From positions 62,001 through 126,000 of the forward strand of contig JBAMJV010000870.1 in NCBI GenBank assembly GCA_037951105.1: DNA of 64,000 nucleotides, read 5' to 3'. Shown here in pieces: positions 10,461 through 21,610 of the stretch. Position 1 is the stretch's first letter, and each line of letters starts with the position of its first letter. The position numbers and the translations under genes are program-made. Under the pieces are notes generated by a model. It worked only from the letters and a program-made list of their open reading frames with translations, was not told where the DNA came from and made no database searches. The DNA is from Echinarachnius parma (lineage: Eukaryota > Echinodermata > Echinoidea > Clypeasteroida > Echinarachniidae).

Positions 10461-10986
10461 TAAAACTAATGATTGTAATCATGTTTCTTAACTACCAATG
10501 TTAAATAAATTGTTGCATGAATTTGCGTTAATTAAATTTGACCTTTTGTTTTAAACTTTGAAAGGCGGGACCTTTGATGATTGGCTCCGTTCCCTCTCCA
10601 AAGCGCATGTCTAACAAGTCATCGTTACGGCTCATTTATCACAGTTGGCTGTACAATTTTCAAACGAAATTGGCACAGAAGCTCTCTACCCTTTTCCTGG
10701 TGGAGCAAAATCATCGTTTGGCGTGAAGCCAATGTCGTTAGACGAAGAATGGCATAGAGAGCCTCTGTGCCAATTTAGGTTGAAAATTGTACAGCTAACT
10801 CTGAGAAATAATGACCTGTAACGATAACTTGTTGGACATACGCTTTGGGGAGGGAAAGGGGCAAATCATCAAAGGTCCTGCCTTTCAAAACTCAAAACAA
10901 AAGGCAAAATTAATTAATGCAAATTCATGCGGCGAGTTATTGTACATTGGTAGTTTGAAAACACTATTATAATCATTAGTTTTAGT
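10461..10986. repeat. 526 bp foldback element with arms of about 250 bp
   Basis: The left arm, from TAAAACTAATGATTGTAATC through CTACCAATG, GCATGAATTTGC, CTTTTGTTTT, AAAGGCGGGACCTTTGATGA and TTGGCTGTACAATTTTC to GGCACAGA, reappears inverted to 10986. The unpaired centre is about 65 bases (10696-10762). No coding frame is seen. Confidence 0.8.
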
Positions 10987-11235
10987 ATAAAATGATTCAT
11001 AAGGCGCAACAAACATAAAAAAGAATGAAGTTCCATCTAAAAAAAATAATATTCCAAATATATACAGCAATTACCTCAATGCAGTAGCTGCATATAGCAA
11101 GGGTTAGGAGTTAAGAGGAATTGAGGGAGCTCCCATGTATTACTGCATGATATCGACATAATATGTTTGTATAATGTTCTTCAATTCTCTCAGATCAAAT
11201 CGAAGGTCTCACACCGACTCATTGGAGTTATGCCG

Positions 11236-11273
11236 TTTTTTTTTTTTTTTCTTGGGGGGGGGGGGGGGGGGGG
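11236..11273 (+). repeat. Adjacent T15 and G20 homopolymers
   Basis: A run of T, then CTT, then a run of about 20 G. Confidence 0.95.
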
Positions 11274-11699
11274 TGTTATTTTTGGTTTCTTTAGTTTTAG
11301 ATTGACGTGTATGATAATTATAAAAACTTATCAGGGGTCACATTTTATGTGTAACTTTGAGGCTATCATTATAGTAGCGGTGCAGCAAACAGCTATTGTA
11401 TTGGCCGGAAGGGAATTAAGTGTATTCGCTTTGTTTGTTATTCTAATGTTATCCTACATTTGTCAGATTATAAGGGACTCTCCTATTTGTGCGGGCACAT
11501 GCAAGGTACTCCTTGATTTTACAAGTTAAGGGGTACGTATTGTCCTCTACGCCCAACACTCTTTATGTAGCTACTACGCCGCTGCCAATAAAATATTCAT
11601 CTGGCAACCGTTACATGATAAAGGCATGCATTACTATCACGGAGGTAATTATAAAGATGCTCAGAAACATAGGCAGTGGCATTACAGATTTGATGGAAA

Positions 11700-13265
11700 G
11701 CGATGGGAGGGGGGGGGGGGGGATTGATGGAGCCTGCAGATCTACTTGCACATTTACTTTAGTAGTGGTGTATGTGTGTGTGTGTGAGTATGTGTGCGCG
11801 TGGAGAGAGGGGGTGTGGGAGGGGGGGGGGGGGGTTGCTGATGTCCCTTGCCACCTAAATCAATATATATTTTTTTGTGTGTGTAGGTTTACAAATATAG
11901 TGGTCCTTGATGTTAATAATGTATGTTTCATGTTTGATTTATGTGTCCCCTCCAACAAAAAAATAATAACAATTAAAAGTAAAAAAAAAATAATGTTAGC
12001 AAAATAATGTAGTATCTTATTGTGCTTAATGCCCTAAATTTGTAGAATTGCTCTTGTGTAGTACACCTTCTTTTGTCAAATTCCTAAACTTGATGATCGG
12101 TTCATTTGAATATATGACAATTAAGCTACAAGCTTTAAATTGTAAACATTGCGCGTGACATTTTGCATGGCAATCAAGTAAATATAAGCACTTCTTGTTG
12201 CATTCAAACTAAAAGTCTATTATCAATTAAACAAACAAAGTTGGCTGACAAACGTTTTGGAAACAAATATTTTCGAGAAAAAAAAAATAGAATGCGAAAT
12301 ATATATTATTGAATGTTAAATTAAGTATACATTTAGAGAAAGAATCAATGAAATGTAATGTACACATAATGATTTCGTTCATCAGTTTACGAAATTGACC
12401 ATGAACTTATGCGTCATGTATTTTGTGCATTTGTAAAACAAACGAAGCGCTTATTTCCAAAAGGCGCTAAATCCACTTTCCACACAAATTGGGTCACCTT
12501 GTAAGTACGTTAATGGGCTACGAAGCTATCTACAGATTCACATTATAGGACAATATAGACAATAACTATTTACATATGGCACGTTTCAATATTTCTATAG
12601 GCGTGTGAATAAAGTTGGACAATGAATCCTGTGTTGTGGTTTTAGCGCATTTTGCAATTAAGCTCTTGAAATAGAGGTCCTGTGGTAGACAATTGCCTTT
12701 TATTATATTTGCATTATAAATGAAAGTATGTACGGGTGTTACAACCTCTGTATGCTTGTAAATATTGCTTGCTTGTAAGTGTTACTTGCTGGACAGACAT
12801 CCCTATATATGATTATATCAAAGTGGAAATAATTAAACAAAATAATACACCATCCTTTGTTCTAACATGCAATTACCAATGCGTAAGTAATCACTGCTGG
12901 TTTGTAGTCGTATTTTACAATACATGTACTATAATTCTATTTTACCAGGACCATACTATCCATGTAATCATTGATACATTAACAGTCAACGTCGGATTCC
13001 GGTTCAATACACGGATACATTGTGGGCATTGTGTACAATGTATTACAATTCATACGGTTGTCAGTCATTTTGCTTATCGACATTAGTTTTCTTGTTGTTT
13101 TTAATGTATGTGTCGTGTAGTTGAATATACTAGCTTGCAATCATACATTCTTTTTCAGTAATGTGTGTCCTTTGATTCATTACATGCTTTGTAATACTTT
13201 TAAGTTTGCATTTGCTACTTGTTATGACTGTATACAATGAAAAACAAAAAGTAAATCAAATTGTA
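11700..13265. repeat. 1.6 kb tandem duplication, first copy
   Basis: It starts with interrupted poly-G (11708-11723 and 11820-11834) around GTGTGTG. It then runs through AGGTTTACAAATATAGTGGT, 'gtagtacaccttcttttgtc', a family B MITE (12444-12670), 'ggaccatactatccatgtaa' and 'atactagcttgcaatcatac' to 'gaaaaacaaaaagtaaatca'. Every landmark recurs in order in the second copy with scattered substitutions and small indels. Confidence 0.85.
12444..12670. repeat. Family B MITE inside the first duplicate
   Basis: Ends GAAGCGCTTATTTCC/AAAGGCGCTAAATCC and GGTTTTAGCGC.../AATTAAGCTCTTGA. It sits at the same place as the copy at 14050, so the insertion predates the duplication. Confidence 0.85.
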
Positions 13266-13274
13266 TTGAATTAT

Positions 13275-14930
13275 CTAGGGGGGAGGGGTGAGGGGGGGGG
13301 GGGGTGGAAGTGGCGAAGCCTGCATTACTACTTGTATGTGTGTGTGTGCGTGGAGAGGGGGGGGGGGGGGGGGGGTGGTGAGGGTTCCTGATGCCCCTTA
13401 CAACCAAAGCCTATGCTACCAAAACCAATATATTTGTTTTGTTTTTGTAGGTTTACAATAGTGGTCCTTGATGTTAACAATTAGGGTCATAATGTATGTT
13501 CTATGTTTGATTTATTTGTTTCCTCCAACAAAAAAACAAAAAAAAAAAGTAAAAACAAAAAAAAATGTTAGTAAATGTACTACCTAATTGTGCTTTTTGC
13601 CCTAAACGTGTAGATTTGCTCTTGTGTAGTACACCTTTCCTTGGTCAAATTCCTAAACTTGATGATCGGTCTATTTAAATTCACAACAATTAAGCTACAT
13701 GCTTTGGATTGTAAAAATCGTATTTTGCGTGTTCCATTTTGCATGGCAAACAAATAAATGTACGCGCTTATTGTTGCATTCAATTTAACAAGTCTATCAT
13801 CATATACACAAGCATTTAAATTGGCCGACAACAGTTTTGGAAAAAATTATATTTTCGAGAAGAAAAGCATTTTCAAATAGAATGCGAAATATAAATTATT
13901 GAATGTTCAAGTTAAGTATAAAATTAGGGAAAGAATTTATGAAATGTAATGTACACATAATGATTTCTTTCATCAGTTTACGAAGTTGACCATGTACGTA
14001 TGCGTCGTGAATTTGTTAGTCGAGTATTTTGTGCATTTGTAAAACAAACGAAGCTCTTATATCCAAAAGGCGCTAAATCCACTTTCTAAACGAATTGAGT
14101 TAACCATGTTAATACGTTAATAAGCCTCAAAGCTATCTACAGATTCACATTGTAGGACAGAAATAGACAACAAAACATCAAAATACAACACGTTTCATTA
14201 CAAAATTCCCATGCGTGTGTGTACAAAGTTGGGCAATGAATCCTGTTCTTCTTCAAAATTGAAAAAAGTGGTTTTGGCGCCTTTTGGAATTAAGCTCTTA
14301 TCGAGGTCCTGTTGTAGACAATTGCCTTTTATTATATTTGCATTGTAAATGAAAGTATGTACGTGTGTTACAACCTCTGTATGATTGTAAATATCGCTTG
14401 CTTGTAAGTGTTACCTGCTGAACAGACATCTCTATATAATTATATCAAAGTGGAAATAATTAAACAAAATAATACACCATCCTTTGTTCTAACATATGCG
14501 TAAGTTATGACTGCTGGTTTGTAGTCGTATCTTACAAGTACTAGTACTATAATTCTATTTTACCAGGACCATACTATCCATGTAATCATTGATACATTAA
14601 CAGTCAAAGTCGGAATCCGGTTCAATACACGGATACATTGTGTGCATTGTGTACAATGTATTACAATTCATACTGTTGTCAGTCATTTTGCTTATCGACA
14701 TTAGTTTTCTTGTTGTTTGTAATGTATGTGTCGTTTAAGTGAATATACTAGCTTGTAATCATACATTGTTTTAAGTAATATGTGAGTAGTGTAATGTCCT
14801 TTGATTCATTACATTTATGCTTTGTAATAATTCTAAGTTTGTATTTGCTCTTTGTAATGCCTTTAGAATTCTGTACAACCAGACATGCAAAATAATGAAA
14901 AACAAAAAGTCAATCAAATTTTATTAAATT
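13275..14930. repeat. 1.6 kb tandem duplication, second copy
   Basis: Second unit of the tandem pair, again opening with poly-G (13291-13303, 13358-13375) around TGTGTG and ending 'gaaaaacaaaaagtcaatca'. No coding frame is conserved between the copies, so it is a sequence duplication rather than a gene duplication. Confidence 0.85.
14050..14300. repeat. Family B MITE inside the second duplicate
   Basis: Ends GAAGCTCTTATATCC/AAAGGCGCTAAATCC and TTTTGGCGCCTTTTGGAATT/AAGCTCTTA. Orthologous in position to 12444-12670. Confidence 0.85.
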
Positions 14931-15060
14931 CTCAGAATTTGACATTAGCGCCATACACAGGGATGGCATCGCTCAACTGACGTTACATATTAAATTATCA
15001 GTGTACTTTGTCGCATAGCTCAAGTTATGTTATCTATACAAATAATACACATTCATATTA

Positions 15061-15367
15061 CACAGTAAAAAAAAATTAAACAACTTTTTAAACAACCACA
15101 AACGCTGTTTAAGCCGGTCCCTCAAACAACGTTGTTTAAAATTTTGAACAACCAAGATCTGGTTGTTCAAAATTTTAAACAATGTTGTTAGAGGGACCGG
15201 CTTAAAAAGCCAAAAATGCTGTTTAAGCCGGTCCCTCTAACAACATTGTTTAGAATTTTGAACAACCAACATCTTGGTTGTTCAAAATTTTAAACAACGT
15301 TGTTAGAGGGACCGGCTTAAACAGCGTTTTTGGTTGTTTAAAAAGTTGTTTAATTTTTTTTACTGTG
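15061..15367. mobile_element. 307 bp palindromic MITE with two internal hairpin modules, TA flanks
   Basis: CACAGTAAAAAAAAATTAAA and its inverse TTAATTTTTTTTACTGTG form the ends, each bordered by TA, as in Tc1/mariner-type insertions. Inside are two tandem palindromes, each built of GCCGGTCCCTC, AACAACGTTGTTTAAAAT and a TTGAACAACCAAGAT centre with inverse. The whole folds on itself at two scales. Confidence 0.85.
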
Positions 15368-15369
15368 TA

Positions 15370-16206
15370 TGACTGAAATTATTGCGTTGATATCGACATG
15401 TTATAATTGTTCGTCATACATGTGTATGGCAGGAAATAGAAAATCACCAAATTCAATCAAATATAAGTGCGATTCCAATATACTGTATGTCATCAACTTG
15501 AACACTTTATACACAGACTACTACTGGCCTTCGCTTGGAGTTTACTGCAATTTTCTGTGATATCTTATATTTGTGAATATGTTGTATTCATGTTTAGTTT
15601 GATTTATTAGGCGCAATTTCCATTAACATCAAAAAGGAAAACAAATAATTTGAAGTTGATGTCAGTCAATCGTCATTCAGAAAACAGTTACATTGTATGT
15701 AAGCAGTTTACCATTAAAACATTACAAACTATAAGTGTTTACTGTGATACAACTTAATGTATACCTACATGTTTGCATTTAACTTTGTAATTATTGAATA
15801 AAACATTAAAATATATCATAAACGTTAGAAGTGACAGCCGTGCATGGGGAAGGGCGGGCGCATTGTACCATCTGGGTTCGATTGGGTTATTTACTCATTA
15901 AACAAAACAAAAGCCGTAATGATTTGGTACAAAATCGTATCATATACCGTGTACCATAAGTATTGTTACCCCCCCGGGCATTACATTTCGCATATCATGT
16001 GGAAGAAGGGGTAATTAAAGGAGAGCCAAACTCCCAAGCCATTCTTCCTCACGGTTCCTGATAAGTACACAATTTCTGTTTCTTCTCGTCGTGTATTTTT
16101 GGTAACATATTTATACAATTAAATTAATGACTGTTTTTGATACCCATAACATCTGTTGACTGATACTGGAGGTTGCCATGTTTTTTTTTATCGGTACCGC
16201 ATGATA
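15370..16206. other. No gene seen
   Basis: AT-rich sequence with no exon-like frame. A 63-residue frame at 15369-15560 has no recognisable content. Confidence 0.4.
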
Positions 16207-16315
16207 GTCATCTGAGCATGCACTAACCAAAGCTGGTAAGGTAAGCACTAGTGTTGAGTCTGCTGCTATGTCAGTGGTAACGTAACTCGCTTTTGCTAGT
16301 GCACGTTCAGATGAC
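16207..16315. repeat. 109 bp imperfect palindrome
   Basis: GTCATCTGAGCATGCACTAA pairs with TTGCTAGTGCACGTTCAGATGAC, with the middle CTAGTG/CACTAG-like core also paired. This explains the open frame on the minus strand across it. Confidence 0.7.
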
Positions 16316-17300
16316 GTTTCATGGATCCTACAGTGTACAGTCAAAACAGCTGTAAGTCGTCTCCAAAACATTATAGTGATAACTATATGACATATTTATA
16401 TGACGTAGAAGTAGCATGAATTATGAACGTATTACTAACCGTGACTTCAAATGTTAGGGTGGATACCTTTAAGCTTTAAATTGCTATACCGCTGTTTAAT
16501 TTAAAGTTGTTATCGATAGAGCTAAATGGGGTTTGTTATGCTTTGAGGAGAAAATGAAGAGTGTCAAACCTCGACACTTTATTTACATTACAGTATTTAT
16601 GAAAGGGAAGTGTTACAGATCCAGGCATCGCAAAGATGCCAAAAGGATGACATCTTGACAGTAAACGTTTTGGGAGAATCAACTACTATTGAACTTATAA
16701 AACAAATTAACTATTCACGGGAGTAAAAGCATACTGGCAAGTTTTGCTCAAGGGTAACTTTACTTATGATACGTTTCATTGTTTGTATAGCAAGTATAAA
16801 TCTAAGTTTAATAAGTATGCGCATATTGTTATGTTCGTCGTAGACAGTTGATGGAGTGTGGTGTGCTGTGCAATAAACGTAATCTATCCTCTATTAGAAA
16901 AAAAAGTGTCTCAGGTTATGTTATTAGTGTTGGATTGGAGAAAATGAGTGCAACAAATAATTAGTGCTGATATGAATGTACACTAATTCAATAATACACA
17001 ATACTATAGACATAAGAATACGCGACTTTTATGATACAATACTCATAGAAAATCCATCCATTGCCATTGTAAATTATATTCAATGAAATAATTGTATTTA
17101 TGAAGAAAAACAAACGCAATTTGTCAAATTTAGATAATTCCAATAACGTTTAAATGTAAACAAAATCACTCGTATCTCCCTACCCTGGAATGGGGAAAAC
17201 CCCCTACCACACCCTCCCCCCGATCGGTCGCTCCGCTCCCTCGCAGTAGTTCTCGAAAGTTTGTCAGTGTTTTTTTTTAACAGTACTTGTTACTGAGAAC
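16316..17300. other. No gene seen
   Basis: AT-rich; no exon signals, RNA or repeat ends recognised. Confidence 0.4.
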
Positions 17301-18180
17301 CTCCCCAACTTCAAAGTGAATGAACAGGTACTTGATTCTGGTAGGGTTTCCAAGTTTGAAAGAGTCAGCCTTAGACCCTATAGGTCAACACATGTGTCTT
17401 CTACTGAAGTTGCTGCTGCCAAGCAAGTGTCTTTCAGTTCTAAGATGTCAAGGAAAAGCTGTGCAAGTGCGCTATCATATACAGCGCCATGTACAAATAG
17501 ATGTGGGCATGCAAGGAACACCAGTAGTGGGTGCACTTCAGAATATGTCTTGTTGTAGCTGGCCTACAGACATGTGCATTTAGCATCTGTACAAGCATCA
17601 TCCATACCAGAGTTTTGATCGAGGCATCAATGACTCTCATGAAGCCATGACGACATGACGACATGTCCATGGTCTGGTCCTGCATCCACAAGCTTAACCA
17701 CTTTCACATACCCATACAAGTCCATGTCAAGTGAAATGACTGTATGAGGTGATCATTATCGACTGCCTGGCCTTTCATGTAGGCCTGGCCTCTCATGTAG
17801 GCCTGGCCTCTAGGCTTGCATCATGATTGTGAGAAGAGTTGACCATTTGTGTGCTACTTCTGGCAGTAGAGGTAAGGCACCAACCTCAGTCACTTTCTTG
17901 CTGGATGCCATGAGTTGTAGCTTGCCCAGCTTGATTTACAGCTCTCTCCTGCCTATTCCCCCCTTGGCAGAGTTCTTCTGAGAATACATCCAAGATGTGT
18001 AGGCCAAGAGCTTTCAACCCACTCGTTGATCTTGAAATTCGGACCTCCTCCAGGCTTTGATATAATATGCAGTGGTTTGTGACAGTGAATACCTTGTATG
18101 TGGTTCCTTTTCAACTGTTCAATCAGGAGTGTCTGCAGAAAGTCAGTGTTGTCCGCAACAAAGAAAACACACTTATTTAG
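17300..18180 (-). pseudogene. Degenerate coding remnant, same family as 4.6-5.4 kb
   Basis: On the minus strand, in changing frames: VADNTDFLQTLLIEQLKRNH then KPGGGPNFKINEWVES near 18150-18010; VISLDMDLYGYVKVVKLVDA with GPDHGH near 17735-17660; and RPATTRHILKCTHYWCSLHA then HIYLYMALYMIAHLHS at 17545-17445. These are clearly former protein sequence with frameshifts and a small expansion (18 bp x3 at 17765-17812). I do not have a name for the protein. ATTRHILKCTH compares with PTTLKKILERKH in the 4.7 kb remnant. Confidence 0.45.
17765..17812 (+). repeat. 18 bp tandem repeat, about 2.7 copies
   Basis: GCCTGGCCTTTCATGTAG, GCCTGGCCTCTCATGTAG, GCCTGGCCTCTAGG. Confidence 0.9.
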
Positions 18181-18479
18181 TTTGAAAACTGAGTAACTTG
18201 TTTAGTGAAAACAGTTATTAACCTGTTCCCATTATAGATGTTGAAATCCCCATAAAGTGAATACAGGGCCCACCAGGTTCCCGTAGGTTACGGGTTATTA
18301 TGATACATGTTAATTAGAACATGGTTTTATATGAAGTCTGGTTATCTAGCAGTGATATTCCACTTTTCATCCTACGAAGAAATAGCATTCTATAGATGGT
18401 AAATATCAGGACACAGTGGATGTGGATTAGTGCGTGGTTCATAACATATTTAGGGAAAGACATATTTTTCATGTGCCAA

Positions 18480-18990
18480 AATGGCTAAGATTTGGAAATA
18501 TTGGGGAGGGGTAATTCTTGGCAGTCATTTTGATAACCATTGCTGCTATACAAGTATTACTCTCGTCGTGCAATTTCTTGGCCCGTGAATGTGTATTTAG
18601 TATTTAACCAATTTTAAACTCATAATTATTGGCAAACGTTGATATTCATGGCGGCCATTTAAAAAATCAAATATTGACGTTATATATATTCTAACCATTC
18701 TCATGAATGCCATTCAATTCCTTGGAACTGAAAATGTGGATTTAGACACTTAAAATGATACACTAGGTGGCTGAGATTGGGATATATAGGCAAAACGGTT
18801 GATTATGGCGGCCATTTTGAAAATAAAATATTGCCGTCATATTAAAATATTCTCATTATTGCCATTCAACTCCTTGGTGCGAAAAATGTGGGTTTAAAAC
18901 ACCAAAATGTATACACTAAGTGGCTTAGATTGGGAGATATAGGCCAACAACGGTAGACTATGGCGGCCATTTTGAAAAGCCAATAGGCCC
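18480..18990. repeat. Diverged tandem repeat with GGCGGCCATTTT motif
   Basis: Three or more units of roughly 150 bases each carry 'aaatgtg(g)gttta', 'gtggctgagattgggatata', 'ggcaaaacgg' and 'atggcggccatttt'. The same GGCGGCCATTTT core appears in the array at 44885-45560. Confidence 0.6.
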
Positions 18991-19166
18991 CTATGCCGGC
19001 TTTCCAAAAAATGGCAACATTGTTTTTCAGATTTAGTATACATTAACGCTTCCAAAAATGTATAAATTTGCAAATCACTCAACATTTCGAACGAAACTAT
19101 TAACTTAGACATAGTGAACTGGACTAATTTGACATTTTCCTGATTAGAATCGGTCTTGTTGACGCA

Positions 19167-19181
19167 CCCCCCCCCCCCCCC
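19167..19181 (+). repeat. Poly-C tract
   Basis: Run of about 15 C. Confidence 0.95.
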
Positions 19182-19311
19182 TCCACTAGCTTACACGACC
19201 AAATCAGTGGTCTTGTTCTCGGTCCCGTTTTTGTGAATTACGCACCACCCCTTGAACAATCCTGGCTACGGGCCTGTATATTATTGTCTAGGGACCCAAT
19301 GCGCACACCCT

Positions 19312-21610
19312 GCATAATAATAATAATAATAAATAATTTATATAGCGCAGAAACTATATATATATATATTCGACTGCGCTTCAAGAGCTCCTATAAATAC
19401 CATTCTACTACACAATGCTATATAATATAAAGCATAATCATAAATAAAAAATTAAGTCTGTGTTTAAAACAAATAAGTTTTTACTTTCAATTTAATATCC
19501 ACTGGTAACTTATTCCATAATCTAGGAGCAGCACAAATAAACGATCGATCACCTAAGGTTACTTTTGTTCTAATGTCGGGGATCTGCAATGCCAGTGTGT
19601 CTTGTGTACTACGAAGATTATGACCATGAGTTTGAAACTTAAGAGTCAATAACTCAGTAATATAACTAGGAGCTTGGCCATTTAGCGCTTTATAAACTAT
19701 CATTAACATCTTAAATTCAATTCTTTGACGTATGGGTAACCAATGTAATTCTCTTAACAGTGGTGTTACATGAGCAAATTTAGAAAGATTGCAAATCAAT
19801 CTTGCACATGTGTTTTGAACCCGCTGTAACTTTCCTATCTGTGTGTTTGGTAATCCATACAATAAACTATTACAATAGTCTAACTTAATCGTAATACATG
19901 CGTGGACGACAATTTTCATGCTATCTTGATCAAAATATTTACGGATGCGCCTTAAATTATAAATCATATAATATGCTGATTTACATACACTAGTAATTTG
20001 TGATTCCATATTCAACTGAGTATCAAATAACACTCCTAAATTTCTCACATTATGAGATGGTTGTATAGCAGTATTACCTACTGATATACCATTTGACTTG
20101 AACTTAGATACCTGCCGTGGAGTACCAATGACTAATAGTTCCGTTTTCGTATCATTCAACATCAATTTATTTTGTAACATCCAGGTTCTAATGTACTCAA
20201 TGCATGTTTCTAATACACTAATACAATATTCTTCATTTGGTGTGTTAGGACAAAATGACAAATATACCTGAGTGTCATCTGCGTAGCAGTGACAGATAAT
20301 AGTAGGGAACTCCTTTTGAATATTTGTGAGGAGTCTGCTTGTATACAACGTAAACAACAGGGGTCCTAAACGTGACTCTTGAGGGACACCGAAAGGTACC
20401 TCGAACACATCAGATTCAATATCATCCATTTCAACTGTCTGTTTTCTATCAGCCAAGTATGATTCAATCCATGCAAAAACTTTACCATTAATCCAAAAGT
20501 GGGTTTTCAAAGTTTGTAACAGACGCAAATGGTCAATAGTATCAAAAGCGCCGCTCAGATCAAGTAAGAGCAATAGGCTAATCTTCTGGACATTCATTGA
20601 CATTTAGAGATCACTTTTGATTCTAAGGAGTGCTGTCTCAGTACTATAACATTTTCGATAAGCTGATTGGTTGAATGGCAAGAGTGAGTGGGAATCTAGG
20701 TGCTCGAGGATTTGTTGGGTAGCAGCGCCTTCTACCAACTTTGAAATATATTGGAGATTACTAATAGGCCTCAAATTACTGAATTCTGTTCCAGTACCAG
20801 GCTTTTTTAACAGAGGTTTTACAAGTGCAACCTTCCACAGAGCAGGGAACTGCCCTGTTGACAAAGATACATTAATCATAGAGGTTATGACAGGTAGAAG
20901 TGCATCCAAACATTGCATCAGTAATTGTGTGGGCATTGGGTCCAATGGACAAGATTTCTTACTGAGTTTCATAATCAAATTTTCAACATCTTGTTCAGAT
21001 AATTCTTTAAAATCTCTCAGGACTACAATTTGTTTATCAAGTGGGATTTCATCAATAATGAAGTTATTTACATTACTAAGTTTTGAATCAATGTTATCCT
21101 GAATTTTCTGAACTTTATCTAAAAAATAATTGCCTAAGTTATTAACAAAAGTTTTTCTGTCAACATTACATGGCATAACCGGTTGTTTGTTTGACATATT
21201 CAACAAGCCTTTCACAATATTAAACAGTTCTTTTGGATTTTCTTTATTTTCAGACACCAAAACTTTATGATGGGCTGTGCGTGCCTCATACAACAAGAAA
21301 GAATAAGAGTTTCGAGCTGCCTTATAGGCTTTCGAATCTTGATCAATTCTTGACTTCAACCAACGCTTCTCAGCTTTCCTCTTTTTTCGTTTCTCTTCCA
21401 ATATACTATCATTCAACCAGGGCACCTTAGGTCGCAAGACCACAGTCTTTAATGATTTTGGTGCATGCTTATCTAGCATTTCTTTAAGTGTTATATCATA
21501 CAATGTCGCTAATTCAGAAACATCATTGGGCTTTTCTTTACAAAGACGACTATCAACAATATCTTCTTTTAACGAGTCGATATTGATTGCTGATAGCTTT
21601 CGAAATTAAA
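19312..21610 (-). mobile_element. 5'-truncated CR1/L2-like LINE
   Basis: The element comprises the reverse-transcriptase ORF (19464-21503 plus a few upstream codons to about 21605) and a 3' UTR. On the minus strand the UTR ends GCGCTATATAAATTATTT plus ATTATTATTATTATT at 19314-19345, a typical CR1/L2 tail. No endonuclease domain or 5' UTR is present, as expected of a truncated retrotransposition product. Confidence 0.9.
19464..21503 (-). pseudogene. CR1-like reverse transcriptase, one in-frame stop
   Basis: Non-LTR reverse transcriptase that would copy the element's RNA at a nicked target. The N-terminal part (21503-20604) has PKVPWLNDSILEEKRKKR, then the RT fingers FPALWKVALVKPLLKKPG, NLRPISNLQYISKLVE and NQSAYRKCYSTETALL. 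An in-frame TAA at 20604-20606 breaks it. The frame then resumes with LLLLLDLSGAFDTIDH, FGVPQESRLGPLLF, CHCYADDTQVYL (the catalytic box) and the C-terminal LHWLPIRQRIEFK, APRLWNKLP. The usual VPQGS reads VPQES, which would damage the active site. About 680 codons are otherwise open, so the insertion is fairly recent but inactive. Confidence 0.93.

Noticed and set aside
16111-16371. 86-residue minus-strand frame that looked protein-like
   Set aside because: Its middle is a palindrome (16207-16315), and no family signature or splice sites are present.
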